The notes under the pieces are model-generated. The model saw only the letters and a program-made list of their open reading frames with translations, did no database searches and had not been told where the DNA came from. A program made the translations under genes and the position numbers. A stretch of DNA of 7,709 nt from DATKYV01 sp035528275 (GTDB taxonomy: Bacteria; Acidobacteriota; Terriglobia; UBA7540), in NCBI GenBank assembly GCA_035528275.1, contig DATKYV010000160.1, forward strand, positions 1-7,709, given 5' to 3'. Shown here one piece after another: positions 1 to 5,193 of this stretch. Position 1 is the first letter of the stretch, and every line of letters begins with the position of its first letter.

Positions 1-867
1 TATCCGGACGAGAAAGCCACCCTGGCGGCGCTGGCCGAGGCGTTGGAAAGGTACCAGGGCGTGGTCACGTTCAACGGCAAGACGTTTGACATTCCCCTGC
101 TCGAAACGCGCTACGCGCTGGCGCGCCTGAAATCGCCGTTCAGTCGGATGGTACATCTCGACCTGCTGCACCCGGCGCGGCGGCTTTGGAAGCTGCGGTT
201 GCTGAGCTGCGAACTGACGCATTTGGAGAGAGAGGTGCTGAGGATCGGGCGCGAAGGGGATGTCGCGGGCTCGGAGATTCCGGGGATCTATTTCGACTAC
301 CTGAGGACGGGAAACGCGCAGCGGCTGCAGCCGGTCTTCTACCACAACGCGCTCGACGTGGTGACGCTCGCCGCGCTGGCCTTGGAAATGGCCCGGACCA
401 TCACCGATGCCGGCGGCGAAAGAGCAATCGACAGCCGCGACTTGTTCAGCCTGAGCCGGATTTTCGATCGCGCCCGCGCCACGGATAAATCCGTTACGAC
501 CTGCAAGCAGGCGCTGGATGCCGGCCTGCCAGAATTCATCGAAACCCGAGCGCTCTGGCAGTTGGCTTCCCAGCACAAGCGAAGCCGCCAACACGAAGAT
601 GCCGTGGAGACTTGGAAGAATCTTGCGGGCCGCGAGCCCCACGTCGCCGTCAAGGCGTTGGAAGAGCTTGCCATCCACTACGAGCATCGCGAGCGGGATG
701 TGCGGACCGCGATGGAGTTCACGATGGCGGCGATTTCGCGCTTGCGTGAAACGCCCGCCTCCGCCTTACCTCTTAAACGCCTGAATCATCGCCTGGAGAG
801 ATTACGGCTGAAATCAGTTCGGGCGCAAACTCCGGGCCAACTCGGCCCGCCGCTCGGCAGGAATTGA
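1..867 (+). CDS. RNase H-fold exonuclease-like protein with TPR-like C-terminus (YprB-like), 5' partial
   Basis: The reading frame is open from base 1, so the gene starts before the window; 288 residues are visible. The N-terminal part matches the YprB-type ribonuclease H-like domain (PF13482, DEDD exonuclease fold). FNGKTFDIPLLETR (residues 24-37) looks like the ExoII motif with Asn25 and Asp30, a HLDLL stretch follows at 52-56, and YHNALDVVTL (114-123) is an ExoIII-like H-x3-D motif with His115 and Asp119. The first acidic motif should lie upstream, outside the window. From about residue 145 the protein becomes helical and Ala/Leu-rich in a TPR-like pattern (RALWQLASQHKRSRQHEDAV, then an EELAIHYEH helix), suggesting a protein-binding tail. 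Family members are predicted metal-dependent nucleases or nucleic-acid-binding proteins, but their substrate is poorly known. The fold assignment is fairly sure; nuclease activity is an inference. No functional link to the sugar operon is visible. Confidence 0.8.
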   Translation, partial: YPDEKATLAALAEALERYQGVVTFNGKTFDIPLLETRYALARLKSPFSRMVHLDLLHPARRLWKLRLLSCELTHLEREVLRIGREGDVAGSEIPGIYFDYLRTGNAQRLQPVFYHNALDVVTLAALALEMARTITDAGGERAIDSRDLFSLSRIFDRARATDKSVTTCKQALDAGLPEFIETRALWQLASQHKRSRQHEDAVETWKNLAGREPHVAVKALEELAIHYEHRERDVRTAMEFTMAAISRLRETPASALPLKRLNHRLERLRLKSVRAQTPGQLGPPLGRN

Positions 868-868
868 G

Positions 869-890
869 GCCCACCAGGAACTACGTGGGC
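869..890. terminator. Weak terminator-like hairpin in the convergent gap
   Basis: GCCCAC (869-874) and GTGGGC (885-890) form a perfect 6-bp inverted repeat around a 10-nt loop, just after the stop codon of the RNase H-like gene and before the stop of the minus-strand gene at 919. Its position between convergent genes fits a shared terminator. However, neither side has a clear run of T, only a pyrimidine-rich stretch (actctcttcc) on the plus strand, so it is at best a weak or factor-assisted terminator. Confidence 0.35.
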
Positions 891-918
891 ATACTCTCTT
901 CCAAACTTCGATTGACTC

Positions 919-1293
919 TTACTTTCTAGCCGCTTTCTTCTGCTTGAAGACTTCCTGGGCGATAAGCAAGCCCTCCCAGCAAGCCGGGAAGCCGGCGTAA
1001 GGAGCCATCTGGAGCAGTGTCTCGAGGATCTCCTGCTTCGTGGCGCCGTTCCTCAAGGCCATCTCGACGTTCAATCGCAAGCCGTTGGGCCGGTTCAGCG
1101 CCGTCAAGCCGGCAATCGTCACCAGGCTCCGAGTCTTCAGATCCAGTTGCGGCCGCGACCAGATTTCACCGGCAAGGAAGTTCGTCACGAAATGAGCGAA
1201 ATCCGGAGAAAGCTTCGCCCAAGAATTGCGAATCTCGATGGCGCGCTCGTCCCCAAGCAATCGCCGGAGCATATCAATTCCCTTATCCGCCAT
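919..1293 (-). CDS. Carboxymuconolactone decarboxylase (CMD) family protein
   Basis: The 124-residue length is typical for a single-domain CMD protein (PF02627; PcaC-like all-helical fold, usually oligomeric). Family-like blocks are LDLKTRSLVTIAGLTALNRP (50-69), the ALRNGATKQEILETLLQ helix (79-95) and APYAGFPACWEGL (97-109). There is no CxxC pair, so it is not an AhpD-type peroxidase subunit. It looks like the gamma-carboxymuconolactone decarboxylase branch, though many such proteins have unknown substrates. Two positions are odd: Asn75 stands where this branch usually has His (LRLH is common, here LRLN), and Cys105 lies in the usually Ala-rich stretch after YAGFP. The ATG is well supported by GGAG (minus strand, 1303-1300) six nt upstream. 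No other aromatic-catabolism gene is nearby, so a protocatechuate pathway role is not supported. It may share a transcript with the minus-strand gene 73 bp upstream. Confidence 0.85.
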   Translation of the reverse strand: MADKGIDMLRRLLGDERAIEIRNSWAKLSPDFAHFVTNFLAGEIWSRPQLDLKTRSLVTIAGLTALNRPNGLRLNVEMALRNGATKQEILETLLQMAPYAGFPACWEGLLIAQEVFKQKKAARK

Positions 1294-1334
1294 GACACTC
1301 TCCGCAGTGGTTTTTTGTCCCGGGGTTTTGTGAG

Positions 1335-1364
1335 CCGATCAAAATCATCGCACAGGGAGATCGG
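1335..1364 (-). repeat. 6-bp inverted repeat between two minus-strand genes
   Basis: CCGATC (1335-1340) and GATCGG (1359-1364) are perfect inverted copies separated by 18 nt. On the minus strand the element starts two bases after the stop codon of the membrane-anchored unknown gene and ends about 40 bp before the CMD-family start. It could be a weak terminator or RNA-stabilising hairpin at the 3' end of that gene. There is no T-run directly after it on the minus strand and the loop is long, so chance is possible. Confidence 0.25.
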
Positions 1365-1366
1365 TA

Positions 1367-1900
1367 CTAATTTTCTTCTTCCTCCTCCAAGCTCTGGCCC
1401 AGGGATTTGAGAACTACTTGGGTCTTCTGGGTGGATTCTTCGCCGGAGTCACCCTGAATCGTGACAATCTCCACTTCGCCGACCAAGCGAAGGTAGTCCG
1501 GATCACCCTCCTCGCGACCCTTTCCGCGTTCGACCGTTCCTTTGAACCTGTAATACTTCTGGTGAATTGTAGCCGTTTTGATTTCTATGTGCCCATTCTT
1601 CCGCCAACCGAGCGTGATCTGATAACTCAAAACTTCATCCGACTCGTCCTCGCCTTGAAGCACATCGAGGTACCCCTTCAGTTTCCCCGCATCTTCAAGT
1701 ACTGCAAGGGTGTCGTGGGGCCCCAGGAACTCATACTTCCCGGTGATGTCGTCGATTTCCTCGTCTGCCCCTTTGGCGATGAAAGTGGCGACTCGAACCA
1801 CTACCAAGAAGGCCACGAAAACGAGGGAGATTCTCCGGAGTAGACGGAACCCCTGGGTATAGCCGGATTCTTTGAACCTCGGATTGCCATCAAACATCAT
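1367..1900 (-). CDS. Membrane-anchored protein of unknown function
   Basis: I do not recognise this protein. With the chosen start (tandem ATG codons, 1900-1895) it has 177 residues. Basic residues (RLLRR) precede a hydrophobic segment at about 24-42 (ISLVFVAFLVVVRVATFIA), which reads as an uncleaved signal anchor or signal peptide. The rest would face outward: alternating beta-like strands with many charged residues, including GKYEFLGPHDTLAVLEDAG (54-72), a KGYLDVLQG stretch and YYRFKGTVERGKGREEGDPD. It ends in a run of five Glu and one Asn. The pattern suggests a small beta-rich extracytoplasmic domain, possibly binding a ligand, but no catalytic motif is visible. A longer frame begins at 2005, but its extra 35 residues place a Trp/Arg-rich stretch before the anchor and overlap the likely regulatory gap, so I prefer 1900. 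The ribosome site is weak (GGGTGG four nt upstream). It may be cotranscribed with the CMD-family gene. Confidence 0.7.
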   Translation of the reverse strand: MMFDGNPRFKESGYTQGFRLLRRISLVFVAFLVVVRVATFIAKGADEEIDDITGKYEFLGPHDTLAVLEDAGKLKGYLDVLQGEDESDEVLSYQITLGWRKNGHIEIKTATIHQKYYRFKGTVERGKGREEGDPDYLRLVGEVEIVTIQGDSGEESTQKTQVVLKSLGQSLEEEEEN

Positions 1901-1970
1901 TGCGCCACCCAATTTTCTCTGGCCAACATCGCACCAACGAGCAATGACCCGGAACCGACCAAGCCGGTAA

Positions 1971-1996
1971 GAATCAAGTTTATGCCCACTTGATTC
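1971..1996. repeat. Perfect 9-bp inverted repeat, candidate operator
   Basis: GAATCAAGT (1971-1979) and ACTTGATTC (1988-1996) are exact inverted copies separated by 8 nt, giving a 26-bp dyad. It sits 71 bp upstream of the chosen start of the minus-strand unknown gene and about 270 bp upstream of the regulator gene. The AT-rich arms, dyad symmetry and intergenic place fit a dimeric transcription factor site. No T-run follows, so a terminator is unlikely. The factor that would bind is unknown. Confidence 0.45.
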
Positions 1997-2167
1997 CCAC
2001 GGCAAGCAAGTTGCCCGACCCGGGGGCCCAGGCCGAATCGCCGCAACATCTGAAATCTCCCTGCGCCAGCAAGGTGGGGGCGCGATGGTCGGACCTGAGA
2101 GCTTTTCATGTGCGCCATGCGGACAAAACCCCGACCCTCAGCTCGAATTTGGCGGTGGAGATTCGCG

Positions 2168-2196
2168 TTGACTTTCGAAAGAATAAGTATTAAAAG
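2168..2196 (+). promoter_or_regulatory. Candidate sigma70-like promoter of the sugar operon
   Basis: TTGACT (2168-2173) matches the -35 consensus at five of six bases. After a 17-nt spacer, TAAAAG (2191-2196) matches the -10 consensus at four of six; TATTAA (2188-2193) is an alternative with a shorter, less favourable 14-nt spacer. Transcription would begin near 2203, leaving a leader of about 60 nt before the regulator ATG. It lies in the only AT-rich patch of the gap. The -35 is good and the -10 is weak. Confidence 0.45.
2172..2181. promoter_or_regulatory. CTTTCGAAAG palindrome, candidate DeoR-family operator
   Basis: CTTTCGAAAG is a perfect 10-bp palindrome inside the spacer of the promoter candidate. 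DeoR-family regulators often bind sites built from TTTCG-type half-sites, and the next gene encodes such a regulator, so autoregulation by promoter blocking is a natural inference. A second CTTTCG copy lies at 2242-2247, 70 bp downstream and 16 bp before the regulator ATG, possibly a second half-site. A 10-bp palindrome can arise by chance. Confidence 0.35.
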
Positions 2197-2209
2197 GAAA
2201 GGGAAAGTA

Positions 2210-2239
2210 ATGCCAAACTCCGCGAAGCCAGGTGGATAG
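2210..2239 (+). other. Possible 9-codon leader ORF
   Basis: An ATG at 2210 opens nine codons (MPNSAKPGG) ending in TAG at 2237-2239, 23 bp before the regulator start. It follows the purine tract AAAAGGAAAGGGAAAG (2192-2207), which has better Shine-Dalgarno character than anything in front of the regulator ATG. If transcription starts near 2203, as the promoter candidate predicts, most of that tract would not be in the RNA, which argues against translation. Its frame differs from the regulator's. Confidence 0.15.
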
Positions 2240-2262
2240 GGCTTTCGGATTCGGCTGGCCTC

Positions 2263-3024
2263 ATGCTGAACGAAGAACGCCGCCGGGCGATCCTCGACAT
2301 TCTTAACCGGGAGGGCCGAGTACTGGTCAAGGACCTCGCGTCTCGGTTCGGTACGTCTCAGGTCACCATCCGAAAGGACCTGGAGATACTTCACAGTCAA
2401 GGCACACTCTATCGCACACATGGGGGCGCCTTGCCCGTGCAGACGGGAGCGCTTCTCGACCCGAGCCTTCGCGAGAAGGAGAAGCAGCACCGCAAGGAAA
2501 AACTCCGTATCGGAGCCGCCGCCGCCGCCCTGGTGAGGGAGGGCGAATCGGTGGTCCTCGATTCCGGCACCACAACGACGATGATCGCCCGTGCCCTGCG
2601 GGACTTCCGCAATTTGACGGTCATCACCAACGCCGTGAACATAGCCGCCGAGCTTGCCGGGACGGCCGTGCAAATCATCCTGACCGGGGGGATTATTCGA
2701 GAGAACTCCTTTTCACTCGTGGGCCCTCTCGCCGAAGAGTCACTCCGTCGCTTGAGCGCCGACATTTTCTTCTTGGGAGTGGACGGCTTCGACGTACATT
2801 TCGGCCTGACCACCCCGAACATTCTCGAGGCCAAGGTCAATCGGGTGATGATCGAAATTTCGCGCCGGTGTGTCGTGGTGTGTGATTCGAGCAAGTTCGG
2901 CCGGCGAAGCCTCTCTCTGATCGCCCCGACGTCTGCCGTCCACCAGACGATCACCGACAGCCGAATCCCCAAGTCCGATTTGCGGGCGCTCGAAGAGGCG
3001 GGGATTGAGGTGACGCTCATCTAG
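2263..3024 (+). CDS. DeoR-family transcriptional regulator, AgaR-like
   Basis: The 253-residue length is normal for the DeoR family. The N-terminal winged helix-turn-helix covers about residues 1-58: MLNEERRRAILDILNREGRV, LVKDLASRFGTSQVTIRKDL (recognition helix) and the wing LYRTHGGAL. The DeoRC sensor domain follows, related to ribose-5-phosphate isomerase: VLDSGTTTTMIARAL, LTVITNAVNIA, ILTGGIIRENSFSLVGPLAE, FFLGVDGFD with GLTTPNILEAKVN, and VVVCDSSKFGRRSL. The GVDGFD...TTPN...EA.VN pattern is typical of AgaR-like members, which usually repress amino-sugar or sugar-phosphate genes and release DNA on binding a phosphorylated sugar. It is the first gene of the operon and presumably controls it and itself through the CTTTCGAAAG site. 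The first in-frame start, ATG 2263, aligns with the family N-terminus, but its ribosome site is weak. The family is sure; the effector is unknown. Confidence 0.93.
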   Translation: MLNEERRRAILDILNREGRVLVKDLASRFGTSQVTIRKDLEILHSQGTLYRTHGGALPVQTGALLDPSLREKEKQHRKEKLRIGAAAAALVREGESVVLDSGTTTTMIARALRDFRNLTVITNAVNIAAELAGTAVQIILTGGIIRENSFSLVGPLAEESLRRLSADIFFLGVDGFDVHFGLTTPNILEAKVNRVMIEISRRCVVVCDSSKFGRRSLSLIAPTSAVHQTITDSRIPKSDLRALEEAGIEVTLI

Positions 3025-3043
3025 TCTCGGATCGAAGGACTGC

Positions 3044-3057
3044 GCCTCCGTGGAGGC
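3044..3057 (+). repeat. Short GC-rich hairpin after the regulator gene
   Basis: GCCTCCGTGGAGGC can fold into five G/C-rich pairs closed over a CGTG tetraloop, 19 nt after the regulator stop. No T-run follows directly, so it is not a standard terminator. It may cause partial termination or protect the 3' end of the regulator message, so that regulator and enzymes are made at different levels from one transcript. Confidence 0.35.
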
Positions 3058-3072
3058 CTGCGGCCGTCTTAT

Positions 3073-3088
3073 ACAACTTGGCCGTTGT
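3073..3088. promoter_or_regulatory. ACAAC-N6-GTTGT inverted repeat before the SIS gene
   Basis: ACAAC (3073-3077) and GTTGT (3084-3088) form a perfect 5-bp inverted repeat with a 6-nt centre (TTGGCC), 26 bp upstream of the SIS gene ATG. It could be an internal operator or an RNA hairpin near the ribosome site. A TATACA (3070-3075) overlaps it and resembles a -10 box, but no -35 stands at the right distance, so an internal promoter is not supported. Confidence 0.25.
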
Positions 3089-3104
3089 CGGATCCTTGGG
3101 ATAA

Positions 3105-3117
3105 AGGAACTCCCATG
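3105..3117 (+). promoter_or_regulatory. Ribosome binding site that fixes the SIS gene start
   Basis: AGGA (3105-3108), within AAAGGAA, stands six nt before ATG 3115. This favours ATG 3115 over an in-frame TTG at 3085, which lies inside an inverted repeat and has no comparable site. Confidence 0.7.
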
Positions 3118-4188
3118 ACAGAGAATCCCGGAGCACACACTCTTGAGGAAATCCTCTCCCAACCCGGGTGTTGGGCGGAGTGCCTGAAAGCCCTGGATGA
3201 AAAAGCTCAGCTCCAGGAGATCCGCAAAAGATTCCCGCCGCGAGGCGGATGGCTGTTCGTGGGCTGTGGATCCAGCTATTACATCGCGCAGGCTGCCGCA
3301 GCGAGTTGGACCTATCTGACCGGAGCGCCCGCACGCGCCGTGCCGGCTTCCGAAGTGCTGCTCTTCCCTCATTTAGTCTTCTCCGATTCCGCGGACTGCC
3401 AACCCATCCTGATTTCCCGGTCGGGTCACACCTCGGAGATTCTGAAAGCCGCCGAATATCTCGAGCTGAAGGAGAATATCCGCACCCTAGCGGTCAGTTG
3501 TGCCACGCATCAACCTTTGGAACAGATTTCCACGGCGACTCTCTACGTCCTTCCCGCGGACGAGAAAAGCATGGTCATGACTCGCTCGTTCAGCTCCATG
3601 CTCCTGAGCTTGCAGGCTCTGGCGGCGACTTACGGCAACCGGCCGGACTTTGCGGACTCGCTCCACCGGCTGCCCGAATCCTCCCAGGCGGCACTCGATC
3701 GGCTTCATCCGCGAATTCAGGAGTTCGTACAGGCAAACGATTTTCCCGCCTACGTCTTTCTCGGGCAGGGACCTTTTATGGGCGTGGCAAACGAGTCCAT
3801 GCTCAAGGTGAAGGAAATGTCGTGCTCCTTCGCCCAGAGTTTCCACACTCTCGAGTTTCGCCACGGTCCGAAGGCGATTGTCGGCCCCGAAACGCTGGTG
3901 GGCTTTCTCCTGTCAGAGACAGGCTTCGAAGCCGAGCGTGAATTGCTGCAGGAAGTCAAAGGGCTTGGGGGCACGACGTTGGTAGTGGCCAACCATGCGG
4001 ACGCAGCGACCCGAGAGGCCGCTGATTTTCTGGTGGAGCTCAACCTCGGCGTTCCCGAGTACGCGCGGTTGGCACCCTACATCATGGCGGGCCAGCTGAT
4101 GGGACTGTTTACGGGACTCAAGAAGGGGTTGGATCCTGACCGGCCGCGCAATCTCAGCCGCGTGGTCATTCTCAACGACAATAGTTGA
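3115..4188 (+). CDS. Two-SIS-domain sugar isomerase/deaminase-like protein (AgaS/GlmS-isomerase type)
   Basis: This 357-residue cytoplasmic protein has two SIS (sugar isomerase) domains in tandem, as in the isomerase half of GlmS, in AgaS and in FrlB, and lacks the GlmS glutaminase domain. The first domain shows FVGCGSSYYIAQAA (48-61) and ISRSGHTSEILKA (100-112), the phosphosugar-binding loops, then EKSMVMTRSFSSM (150-162). The second shows ESMLKVKEMSCSFAQS (227-242) and LEFRHGPKAIV (246-256), whose Glu and His match the catalytic region of this group, and ends with the usual PRNLSRVVIL. Relatives isomerise, deaminate or deglycate phosphorylated sugars or amino sugars. Pairing with an AgaR-like regulator and a PfkB kinase suggests galactosamine-6-phosphate deamination (AgaS-like) or fructosamine-6-phosphate deglycation (FrlB-like); sequence alone does not decide. 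The stop is six bp before the kinase start, so the two are surely cotranscribed. Confidence 0.9.
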   Translation: MTENPGAHTLEEILSQPGCWAECLKALDEKAQLQEIRKRFPPRGGWLFVGCGSSYYIAQAAAASWTYLTGAPARAVPASEVLLFPHLVFSDSADCQPILISRSGHTSEILKAAEYLELKENIRTLAVSCATHQPLEQISTATLYVLPADEKSMVMTRSFSSMLLSLQALAATYGNRPDFADSLHRLPESSQAALDRLHPRIQEFVQANDFPAYVFLGQGPFMGVANESMLKVKEMSCSFAQSFHTLEFRHGPKAIVGPETLVGFLLSETGFEAERELLQEVKGLGGTTLVVANHADAATREAADFLVELNLGVPEYARLAPYIMAGQLMGLFTGLKKGLDPDRPRNLSRVVILNDNS

Positions 4189-4194
4189 GGGGGT

Positions 4195-5193
4195 TTGCGC
4201 ACCTTGCCCGATTTCGATGTCACTGTTGTCGGCGAGCTCAACCTGGATTTGATCCTCTACGGACTGCCCGAGGAACTGGCTCCGGAACGGGAACTTCTGG
4301 CGGACCGCTTGTCGTTGACGCTGGGCAGCTCGTCCGCGATCTTTGCCCACAATCTCTGCGCGCTGGGAAGCAAAGTCGGATTCATCTCTCGTATCGGCGA
4401 GGATCCGCTGGGGCAGATCAGCATCGAACGGCTCGCTGCCGGCGGCGTGGATGTTTCCAGAGTGCGGCGGGTCTCGGGCCCAACTGCCACAGGACTGACC
4501 GTTATCCTCCCCCGCCCGGGCTTCCGCAACATTCTCACCTACCCCGGAACGATGTTCGAACTCTGCTACGAAGACCTCGACCTCGATTACCTGGCTTCGG
4601 CGCGCCACTTCCATCTTTCGTCGTTTTTCCTGCATCGCGCCCTGCGGGCCCGCATCTCTGAACTTTTCAAGACCATGAAGTCCAGGGGCCTGACTACTTC
4701 GCTCGACACCAACGACGATCCCGACGACCGCTGGGGAGAAGATCTCCTCGATGTCCTGGGTCATGTGGACGTCTTCCTACCCAACGATCGTGAAGCGAAG
4801 AAAGTTACGGGCGAGTCCGACCTGGAAACGGCAGTAAAGAGGCTGGCGGCAATAGTCCCGGTGGTCGCAGTGAAACTCGGTCCCGACGGGGCGATGGCGC
4901 AGCGTGGGAACGAGCGGTTTACGTCTCCGCCCCTGATCGTGGAGGCGGTTGACCCCGTCGGGGCGGGTGACAGCTTCGACGCCGGATTCCTCCACCAATT
5001 CGTGCGCGGCGCCGACCTCCCCACCTGCCTGGCTTACGGCAACGTCGCCGGCGCCTTTTCGACCACCCGGCCCGGCGGCACGGAGGCGTTCCGGGACAGG
5101 GCACTCCTTCAGGCTTTCCTCAACCGGCACTGGCGCGAGAACGCGGCATCGAAGAGCGGCGTGGCGCCGCCGCTCACCAAGGCAAACTCATGA
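4195..5193 (+). CDS. PfkB-family carbohydrate kinase
   Basis: This 332-residue ribokinase-fold enzyme transfers phosphate from ATP to a sugar or sugar phosphate in the cytoplasm. Visible motifs: GELNLDLI (13-20; Asp18 likely contacts the sugar), IGEDPLGQ (67-74), LDTNDDP (170-176), FLPNDREA (194-201, the N-x2-E metal/phosphate motif), VKLGPDGA (226-233) and DPVGAGDSFDAGF (253-265) with the anion hole and catalytic base Asp259. The usual Gly-Gly of the first PfkB signature is replaced by GSSSAIFAHN (44-53), which may mark a substrate subgroup. No ATG is near the N-terminus; TTG 4195 or TTG 4204 must start the protein, with GAGGGGG (4187-4193) overlapping the upstream stop as ribosome site. Spacing does not settle which. 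It is coupled to the hydrolase by an ATGA overlap. A tagatose-6-phosphate or fructosamine kinase role is an inference from the SIS neighbour. Confidence 0.92.
   Translation: MRTLPDFDVTVVGELNLDLILYGLPEELAPERELLADRLSLTLGSSSAIFAHNLCALGSKVGFISRIGEDPLGQISIERLAAGGVDVSRVRRVSGPTATGLTVILPRPGFRNILTYPGTMFELCYEDLDLDYLASARHFHLSSFFLHRALRARISELFKTMKSRGLTTSLDTNDDPDDRWGEDLLDVLGHVDVFLPNDREAKKVTGESDLETAVKRLAAIVPVVAVKLGPDGAMAQRGNERFTSPPLIVEAVDPVGAGDSFDAGFLHQFVRGADLPTCLAYGNVAGAFSTTRPGGTEAFRDRALLQAFLNRHWRENAASKSGVAPPLTKANS

Larger units (their letters stand above)
1901..2262. other. Divergent intergenic regulatory region
   Basis: About 360 bp without a convincing gene lie between the minus-strand membrane-anchored gene and the plus-strand regulator gene. 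The left part (1901-2000) carries a perfect 9-bp inverted repeat. The middle (2000-2160) is GC-rich with no clear motif. The right part (2160-2262) turns AT- and purine-rich and holds a promoter candidate, a short palindrome, a purine tract (2192-2207) and a 9-codon ORF. No convincing sigma70 promoter for the minus-strand gene was found. A plus-strand 67-codon frame at 1990-2193 exists, but its composition is not protein-like. Confidence 0.6.

Noticed and set aside
1297..1315. CACT-N6-AGTG followed by a T-run on the plus strand
   Set aside because: Only four base pairs, and no plus-strand gene ends there; the T-run is likely incidental. The same bases hold the CMD-family ribosome site on the other strand.
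1418..1843. 141-codon plus-strand open frame
   Set aside because: Opposite the membrane-anchored unknown gene. The minus-strand frame gives a coherent protein with a membrane anchor, while this one does not and has no ribosome site of note. Since the real gene is itself unrecognised, this rejection is less sure than the others.
1990..2193. 67-codon plus-strand frame in the divergent gap
   Set aside because: No ribosome site, start within the 9-bp inverted repeat, and a composition (Pro/Ser/Lys mixed, no hydrophobic core) not like a folded protein.
1897..2673. 258-codon minus-strand open frame
   Set aside because: It spans the divergent gap and the antisense of the DeoR-family helix-turn-helix, with Gly/Arg/Pro-rich low-quality translation and no recognisable motif.
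3249..3941. 230-codon plus-strand frame within the SIS gene
   Set aside because: It is out of frame with the SIS protein, whose sugar-binding loops and C-terminal motif are intact; its translation is Arg/Ser/Gly-rich without a domain.
4195..4197. A frameshift or missing ATG at the kinase start
   Set aside because: The frame aligns with the PfkB N-terminus (VVGELNLDL) right after the SIS stop, so a TTG start explains it without damage to the gene.
3913..4764. 283-codon minus-strand open frame
   Set aside because: It lies wholly opposite the SIS and PfkB genes, which have clear family motifs. Its translation shows no domain pattern; long antisense frames are common in GC-rich DNA.
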